Origin: JBEEMU01 sp043778315
GTDB lineage: Bacteria > Bacteroidota > Bacteroidia > Chitinophagales > Saprospiraceae
Reading direction: 5' to 3'
Assembly: GCA_043778315.1 (NCBI GenBank)
Contig: JAYWGJ010000205.1
Span: 1 to 6,507 of the forward strand
Length of the DNA stretch: 6,507 nucleotides
In this document: positions 1 through 3,981 of the stretch, piece by piece
How positions within the stretch are numbered: position 1 is the first letter of the stretch
Layout of the letters: every line of letters begins with the position of its first letter
Notes under the pieces: model-generated
The model's database searches: none
Told to the model about the DNA's origin: nothing
Seen by the model: the letters and a program-made list of their open reading frames with translations, nothing else
Position numbers and translations under genes: made by a program

Positions 1-21
1 TCAATGATTAACGAGCGAAAA

Positions 22-57
22 ACTGTTCACTATTCACTGTTAGTTATTCACTAATTA
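22..57. repeat. Heptamer repeat tract (CTGTTCA/CTATTCA family) at the 3' end of the GH31 gene
   Basis: Five successive 7-mers can be read on the plus strand: CTGTTCA (23-29), CTATTCA (30-36), CTGTTAG (37-43), TTATTCA (44-50) and CTAATTA (51-57), the last ones degenerate. The 20-mer ACTGTTCACTATTCACTGTT at 22-41 recurs exactly at 3902-3921 in the array before tamL, and its reverse complement occurs in the 5' array after 3244. The tract overlaps the GH31 stop codon (51-53, TAG on the minus strand), so the last codons of that gene border on or come from repeat sequence. Whether more of the array or another S23 gene lies to the left cannot be seen. Confidence 0.8.
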
Positions 58-2144
58 GTGTTCGCTAAAAAAACGGCAGGTGTGCCTAACGGCGCGTTCA
101 CGGTGCGCCATTCGCCGTTGCTACTTATTTTTTCTTTGGTAAAATAATGCGTCCACTCCCCTTTCGGGAAATAGCCGCGCACGGTAGTTGCGCCTTTGCG
201 CAGCACAGGCAAAACGAGTAGTTCGCTACCCAAAAAAAACTGCGCTTGCAAGTCAATCGTGTTTGGGTCGTCGGGGTAGCAAAACCAAGTGTGGCGTATC
301 ATCGGAACGCCGTTTTGGAGTGCTTCTTGGTAGGTTTTGTGTAAATAAGGCAGTAAATCGTCATGTATTTTACTGAATTTGGCAAAAAAACGAGCGGCTG
401 CGGTATCGCTATACACTTGCAAATTGTAGTCGGGCGCGAGTCCTTCGTGCGTTCTGAAAACGGGCGTGAAAGCGGCAAGTTCTATCCAACGGCAGAGCAG
501 TTCGCGGTTGCGCGTCATGCGCAAAAAGCCTTTTTTGAATGACGTGAATCCGCCAATATCACCATGATTGACCATCGTGCCGCTCCATCCGCTACTGAGC
601 AGCGCAGGTACGAGCGACGGTAAGCCGTCGTTTTTGCCCCAGGTCGTATTTTGGTCGCCCGCCCATTGCACCAAAGTGCCGCAATTAAACGCCGACCGCG
701 TAAAATAATTAAGCTGTTTTTCGGGCTGCCGCGCCTTGATTTCGGCATTCATTTTTTGCCATAATTCGGGATATAATTGGTGCGCTGCCAACGTTTTAGC
801 GTCGTTTTTATCTATCGGATACCACTCGCCAAAATCCGCCATCCAACCCGAAAAGCCGTTATCTACTAAGTTTTTTTGTATCACGCTGTCGCGCAACCAC
901 GTCGCGGCGGGGGCATTTTGTAGGTCTATCAGATAAACATCAAAACCTGTGGCGCGTATTTTGTGGGGCTGCCCGTCGGCGTTCGCCACGACATATTTTT
1001 TGGCTACCGCTTCGCGTGCCAGCGGCAACCCGTCTGCCAAAAACGGGTTCACATAACCCAACAAACGGATATTATTACTATCTAAATGCGCCTTGAACGC
1101 CGAAAAATGATGATAACGAACGGTATCTAATTGCCAATTCCAGTTCAGTTGTTTGCCGAAAGGCGTAACGCGCCGCCCGCACCAGTCTTGTATCCAAACG
1201 GCGGAAGGCTTGCAGCCGTTGCGTTGCAGCGTTTTCAGTTTTTGCAAAACGGTATCTGTTCCTCCTTGTACGCCCAAAATTGTACCAAAAAACCAGTCGT
1301 TTACGCCGTTATTAGGTGTCGGAACGCCGCGCAGCGCGTCGGTTAATTTAGGTAGTTTTGCCGCTTTATTTTGGTGAATAATTAAAGAAAATGGATTAAT
1401 TTTGGTCGATGAAAAGCACACAAAATCAGCAACAGTGCGGCGGCGCAAATCTATCGCCGACCAAGTAGCGGTATTGACTATCAGGCGTTTATGGGTGGTG
1501 ACAAAGCGCGCCGCAGGCGCAAAAGTAGTAAAACGATTGCCTGCCGCATTGCGCAAATTCGCCAACTGCGTGATGCCTACGTCGCCACGCCCGATGCCTT
1601 GCTCTTCTACCAAAAACGATAGGCGATACCCGTCCAATTTGACGTGACTAAACTGCTCGCCGCCGCCAAAATAATGCTCGTCGTCGGGGCGATACAAATG
1701 CCAGGTGAGCATCAGATTTTTATAATTTTCGTTTAACTGCGGTAGCAAATATATCGCACGGCGACTATTAGAATGCCGGTACAGGTCAATACTTAACAGC
1801 GTAGTATCAGTTGCCGTTCGAGCTATAATTATAAAATCGTTTGCATCTCTATTTTTATCAATATTCCGCGCGGGTATTATTTTTTTTAGAAAATAAGGCT
1901 TGCTATTGCTTGATTTAAACTTCAAATCAAAGCTGCCCATCGTCATTTTTGCCCTTGCGATTTTGGCATTGGCTACTGTACAAATTGGCTTTTGTAAATC
2001 AAATTGTAATATCGGCTCTGCCGTATTGTCATCAAAATAAAAACATAAAATATGCTGATTGAGCGTATCGCAATGAAGCATTTGTGCATCGCTTTTCGAG
2101 ATAGTTAGTAAACATAATAAAATTAGTGTATAGATATTTTTCAT
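51..2144 (-). CDS. Secreted GH31 glycoside hydrolase, sulfoquinovosidase (YihQ)-like branch, specificity uncertain
   Basis: A 697-residue retaining alpha-glycosidase of family GH31. Residues 1-20 (start MKNIYTLILLCLL, then a polar SKSDA cleavage region) form a Sec signal peptide, so the enzyme is probably periplasmic. Landmarks in order: GGGEQFS (160-166), EQGIGRG (181-187), WIQDW (317-321), GYVNPFLA (363-370), WMADFGE with predicted nucleophile D437, WAGDQN with predicted acid/base D497, HGDIGGF (527-533) and RTHEG (564-568). These are the signatures of the E. coli YihQ branch, whose D405 and D472 match D437 and D497; length is close to YihQ plus a leader. The sulfonate-binding set Q262/Q288/R301/W304/Y508 of YihQ aligns with Q293/Q319/Q332/W335/F533, so the arginine and tyrosine are replaced and the true substrate may be a non-sulfonated alpha-glycoside. 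No sulfoquinovose-catabolism genes are adjacent. A TATAAT box on the minus strand at 2184-2189 is a weak promoter candidate. Confidence 0.88.
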   Translation of the reverse strand: MKNIYTLILLCLLTISKSDAQMLHCDTLNQHILCFYFDDNTAEPILQFDLQKPICTVANAKIARAKMTMGSFDLKFKSSNSKPYFLKKIIPARNIDKNRDANDFIIIARTATDTTLLSIDLYRHSNSRRAIYLLPQLNENYKNLMLTWHLYRPDDEHYFGGGEQFSHVKLDGYRLSFLVEEQGIGRGDVGITQLANLRNAAGNRFTTFAPAARFVTTHKRLIVNTATWSAIDLRRRTVADFVCFSSTKINPFSLIIHQNKAAKLPKLTDALRGVPTPNNGVNDWFFGTILGVQGGTDTVLQKLKTLQRNGCKPSAVWIQDWCGRRVTPFGKQLNWNWQLDTVRYHHFSAFKAHLDSNNIRLLGYVNPFLADGLPLAREAVAKKYVVANADGQPHKIRATGFDVYLIDLQNAPAATWLRDSVIQKNLVDNGFSGWMADFGEWYPIDKNDAKTLAAHQLYPELWQKMNAEIKARQPEKQLNYFTRSAFNCGTLVQWAGDQNTTWGKNDGLPSLVPALLSSGWSGTMVNHGDIGGFTSFKKGFLRMTRNRELLCRWIELAAFTPVFRTHEGLAPDYNLQVYSDTAAARFFAKFSKIHDDLLPYLHKTYQEALQNGVPMIRHTWFCYPDDPNTIDLQAQFFLGSELLVLPVLRKGATTVRGYFPKGEWTHYFTKEKISSNGEWRTVNAPLGTPAVFLANTN

Positions 2145-2485
2145 TTGTAAGTAAATAACTGATTTGTTGAAGTAAGGGCAAGTATTATAAGCAAAAAAAT
2201 ATTACTTTAAATAGCCAGAATAAATTAGTTCTGATTATTTACCCACACTCGAAAAATAGCCTAAATCTAACGCAGTGTTGGCATGAACAAAAATAAAGGT
2301 AGCAAAACTACCATTATTTGCAGTGAACGGGCGTAGCCCAGACCAGTGAGCATATAGTAACTTATTTTGGACGCGTTCCTAGATAACTGCATTTCACGAA
2401 AATACTTTTTATTAACGACATAGATATTTCACTACGGTTTAACTATTTTTTGACGTTCCCGATAATCACGCCTAATTTCAAACAT
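2145..2485. other. Intergenic gap without a recognisable gene
   Basis: 341 bp separate the 3' end of the methyltransferase gene from the start of the GH31 gene, both on the minus strand. I see no credible coding sequence; the best short frame (ATG at 2283) gives 17 residues and resembles nothing. The part near 2144 is A/T-rich and should hold the GH31 promoter; TATAAT read on the minus strand at 2184-2189 is the only box that stands out and it has no convincing partner upstream. A small GGGC-GTA-GCCC dyad sits at 2329-2339. The length argues that the two genes are not tightly co-transcribed. Confidence 0.5.
2291..2319 (-). terminator. Possible weak rho-independent terminator after the RNA methyltransferase gene
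   Basis: The arms 2291-2302 and 2308-2319 pair over 12 positions with one A-A mismatch around a 5-base loop; the core is GGTAG-TTTTG-CTACC on the minus strand. In that direction the core is followed by TTTATTTTTG, which resembles a terminator T-tract. It lies about 170 bases after the methyltransferase stop, which is far, and the G+C part of the stem is only five pairs. Confidence 0.3.
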
Positions 2486-3238
2486 TTATCCATTTTTTCT
2501 AAAATGTGACAATACTATACCTGCCGCAACCGCTACGTTAAGCGATTCGGCGGCTCCGACGGCGGGAATAGTAAGCCGATGCGTTAGTAACGTTTGCAAA
2601 TCGGGCGACAAACCCTGACTTTCGTTACCCATCAATACAAAACCGCGCGGTTGCAAGTCGGCGGCGTATATAGAACTGCCGTGTAGCACTGTTCCGTAAA
2701 TAGGAAGTTTTGGATATTCTGCCAAAAATTGCGGTAAATCAACTGTGTGCGTTGCCATACGCATACAAGAACCCATACTCGCCTGCACGACTTTTGGCGA
2801 AAAAACGTCGCAGCAGTCCGCGCTACAAAATACTTGCGCCACACCAAACCAATCGGCTATCCGCAAAATGGTTCCCATATTTCCTGGGTCTTGTATGGTT
2901 TGCAAGACCAAAGATAAACTGTTCGGTATCAAATCATTATCTATCGTGAACGTGGGTATTCGCACCAATAAAAGCAACGGTGATGCGGTGCTAAAACTAC
3001 TATGCTTTTTTAATTCGTCGGGTGTTGCTTCGTCTATTTTACCGCGCAAATCGGGCAAAATATCGGCATTAGCGATAAGCCAATCCGCCGTCGCAAAAAT
3101 ATGCTCAACCGCTTGCGGGTAGCGTTGCAATATTTCTACCGATATTTTATGCCCTTCTACAATAAAAAGTCCGTATTTTGCACGAAATTTAGGCAGACGG
3201 AGCGCGGCAATGCGTTTTTGTTGGTTTATGCTAATCAT
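2486..3238 (-). CDS. SpoU/TrmH-family RNA 2'-O-methyltransferase
   Basis: A 250-residue SPOUT-class enzyme that should transfer a methyl group from S-adenosylmethionine to a ribose 2'-OH in rRNA or tRNA in the cytoplasm. Residues 1-95 look like the L30e-like RNA-binding domain of SpoU enzymes (FIVEGHK at 25-31). The rest is the knotted catalytic domain with its three motifs: motif 1 at 113-127 (QTIQDPGNMGTILR, with N120 and catalytic-type R126), motif 2 at 203-211 (MGNESQGLS, with E206), and motif 3 at 224-242 (IPAVGAAESLNVAVAAGIV, with S232 and N234). Length is normal and all key residues are present, so it looks functional. The target nucleotide cannot be told; RlmB-, TsnR- and TrmH-type enzymes share these motifs. 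It diverges from tamL, and the heptamer array begins only 5 bp upstream of its ATG, so its leader RNA would consist largely of the repeat. Confidence 0.92.
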   Translation of the reverse strand: MISINQQKRIAALRLPKFRAKYGLFIVEGHKISVEILQRYPQAVEHIFATADWLIANADILPDLRGKIDEATPDELKKHSSFSTASPLLLLVRIPTFTIDNDLIPNSLSLVLQTIQDPGNMGTILRIADWFGVAQVFCSADCCDVFSPKVVQASMGSCMRMATHTVDLPQFLAEYPKLPIYGTVLHGSSIYAADLQPRGFVLMGNESQGLSPDLQTLLTHRLTIPAVGAAESLNVAVAAGIVLSHFRKNG

Positions 3239-3243
3239 ATATT

Positions 3244-3381
3244 AATAGTGAATAGTGAACAGTGAATAGTGAACAGTCGGTGAGTTTAAGCAAATAGTGA
3301 ATAGTGAACAGTGAATAGTGAACAGTCGGTGGGTTTAAGCAAATAGTGAATAGTGAATAGTGAACAGTCGGTGGGTTTAAG
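3244..3381. repeat. 5' heptamer array with 49-bp higher-order period (2.8 units)
   Basis: The base unit is the 7-mer AGTGAAT or AGTGAAC. From 3247 the plus strand reads four heptamers, then a 21-bp linker of three further 7-mers (AGTCGGT, GAGTTTA, AGCAAAT), giving a 49-bp unit. The second unit starts at 3296 with one base changed in the linker (GGGTTTA). The third starts at 3345 with three heptamers instead of four and ends at 3381. All blocks stay in the same 7-bp register for 19 blocks (3247-3379). On the plus strand the heptamer contains TGA and TAG and closes every frame; on the minus strand it is open in all frames. There are no unique spacers, so it is not a CRISPR array. Confidence 0.95.
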
Positions 3382-3416
3382 TAGCAATATATTAACATTT
3401 TACAAAAAATATTTTA

Positions 3417-3436
3417 TAAACATTTATTTATGTTTA
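3417..3436. promoter_or_regulatory. Perfect 7-bp dyad, possible operator
   Basis: TAAACAT (3417-3423) and ATGTTTA (3430-3436) are perfect reverse complements separated by six bases. The dyad overlaps the first two bases of the -7 box, so a protein bound here could affect transcription of the S23 gene. In such A/T-rich DNA a chance dyad of this size is possible. Confidence 0.3.
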
Positions 3437-3442
3437 AATTTG
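3435..3442 (+). promoter_or_regulatory. Bacteroidota-type -7 promoter box before the S23 gene
   Basis: TAAATTTG matches the TAnnTTTG consensus of the Bacteroidota primary sigma factor exactly. A start site a few bases downstream would leave a leader of roughly 45 bases before the ATG at 3495. I find no clear TTG-type -33 element at the expected distance, so this is half of a promoter. A second dyad, ATTTGC-A-GCAAAT (3438-3450), overlaps the box. Confidence 0.4.
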
Positions 3443-3494
3443 CAGCAAATATATAGCTAATAATTATTTTTTTAACTTTAAATCAAATATAAAA

Positions 3495-3842
3495 ATGAAA
3501 GAAAGTATATTAAGAACAAAATCGTTTAACTTTGCTTTACGCATTGTCAATCTTTCTAAATTATTAATAGCTGATAAAAAAGAATATCTATTAAGTAAAC
3601 AATTAATTCGCTCAGGTACTTCTATCGGTGCAAATATCAGAGAAGCAGGTTACGCGCAAAGTAAAGCAGATTTTGTACACAAACTTTCTATTTCATTAAA
3701 AGAAGCAGGATAAACAGAATATTGGTTAGAACTGTTGTATCGCGCAGATTTTATTACAGGAAAAGAATTTATTTCGATAGATGCAGATGTCAAAGAGTTG
3801 CTTAAAATGTTAATTGCAAGTATTAATTCAGCAAAAAAATAA
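3495..3842 (+). pseudogene. S23-family four-helix-bundle protein, interrupted by an in-frame TAA
   Basis: The frame opens at ATG 3495 and gives 72 residues with the hallmarks of the S23/four-helix-bundle family: LSKQLIRSGTSIGANIREAG (33-52) and AQSKADFVHKLSISLKEA (54-71). TAA at 3711-3713 then stops it. The same frame continues for 42 codons (3714-3839) as TEYWLELLYRADFIT..., ending at TAA 3840-3842, and this is the expected second half of the family. The whole is 114 residues plus the internal stop, a normal family length of about 115-120. In homologues I recall, this place reads KEANETEYWL, so a GAA to TAA change explains the break with no frame shift. A 72-residue product would lack the last helices and probably not fold. 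Relatives act as small nucleic-acid-binding oligomers (23S rRNA intervening-sequence proteins, Avd). The gene is enclosed by inverted heptamer arrays. A sequencing or assembly error at one base remains possible. Confidence 0.85.
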
Positions 3843-3855
3843 ATTAAATTTTATT

Positions 3856-3979
3856 AAAAACTGTTTACTAAAATTAAAAAACTGTTTACTTAAATTCACC
3901 GACTGTTCACTATTCACTGTTTACTGTTCACTCAAAAATTTTCACTGTTCACTGTTCACTTAAAATTGTTCACTTAAAA
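3856..3979. repeat. 3' heptamer array, inverted relative to the 5' array, ending 2 bp before tamL
   Basis: The plus strand carries CTGTTCA, CTATTCA and CTGTTTA 7-mers starting at 3861, 3882, 3903, 3910, 3917, 3924, 3945 and 3952, with a TTGTTCA at 3966. Every start is a multiple of 7 from 3861, so 17 blocks (3861-3979) keep one register although several in between are degenerate (for example CTTAAAA at 3959 and 3973). The first two copies form a longer direct repeat, AAAAACTGTTTACT, at 3856-3869 and 3877-3890. Bases 3889-3932 are the reverse complement of 3247-3290 with three mismatches. The array occupies all of the tamL leader, and an in-frame TAA at 3961-3963 prevents an upstream tamL start. 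Confidence 0.92.
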
Positions 3980-3981
3980 CA

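Larger units (their letters stand above)
3382..3494. other. A/T-rich leader of the S23 gene
   Basis: 113 bp of very A/T-rich DNA between the end of the 5' array and the S23 start codon. It holds two dyads (3417-3436 and 3438-3450) and a Bacteroidota-type -7 box (3435-3442). There is no purine-rich Shine-Dalgarno sequence before the ATG at 3495, only an A/T stretch, as usual in this phylum. Because the methyltransferase gene diverges from here, the same stretch may also carry its promoter, although I see no exact -7 match on the minus strand. Confidence 0.5.
3244..3979 (+). mobile_element. Candidate S23 cassette: four-helix-bundle gene bounded by inverted heptamer arrays
   Basis: The segment between the divergent methyltransferase and tamL genes is made of a 5' heptamer array (3244-3381), an A/T-rich promoter stretch (3382-3494), an S23-family gene (3495-3842) and a 3' array (3856-3979). 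Bases 3247-3290 and 3889-3932 form a 44-bp inverted repeat with three mismatches. There is no transposase, recombinase or reverse transcriptase inside, so any movement would need a protein supplied in trans. S23-family genes are known from intervening sequences in 23S rRNA and as Avd, the accessory protein of diversity-generating retroelements. That this particular segment is or was mobile is inference from its layout and from the third repeat tract at 22-57. Confidence 0.4.

Noticed and set aside
2283..2336. Short ORF of 17 codons in the intergenic gap
   Set aside because: Too short, no resemblance to anything, and no start signal; expected by chance.
2329..2339. GGGC-GTA-GCCC as a terminator or repeat end
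   Set aside because: Only a 4-bp stem with no T-tract on either strand, and no second copy in the window.
2745..3122. 125-residue plus-strand frame opposite the methyltransferase gene
   Set aside because: It lies fully antisense to a gene with three intact SpoU motifs and shows no domain or signal of its own.
3244..3381. CRISPR array
   Set aside because: The 49-bp units are nearly identical along their whole length, built of 7-mers, with no unique spacers and no cas genes nearby. It is a nested tandem repeat.
3495..3713. A complete 72-residue small protein gene
   Set aside because: The same frame continues after the TAA with the conserved second half of the S23 family (TEYWLELLYR...), so this is an interrupted gene.
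3711..3713. TAA recoded as a sense codon (alternative genetic code)
   Set aside because: TAA ends the methyltransferase gene (2486-2488) and the S23 frame itself (3840-3842), so it works as a stop in this genome.
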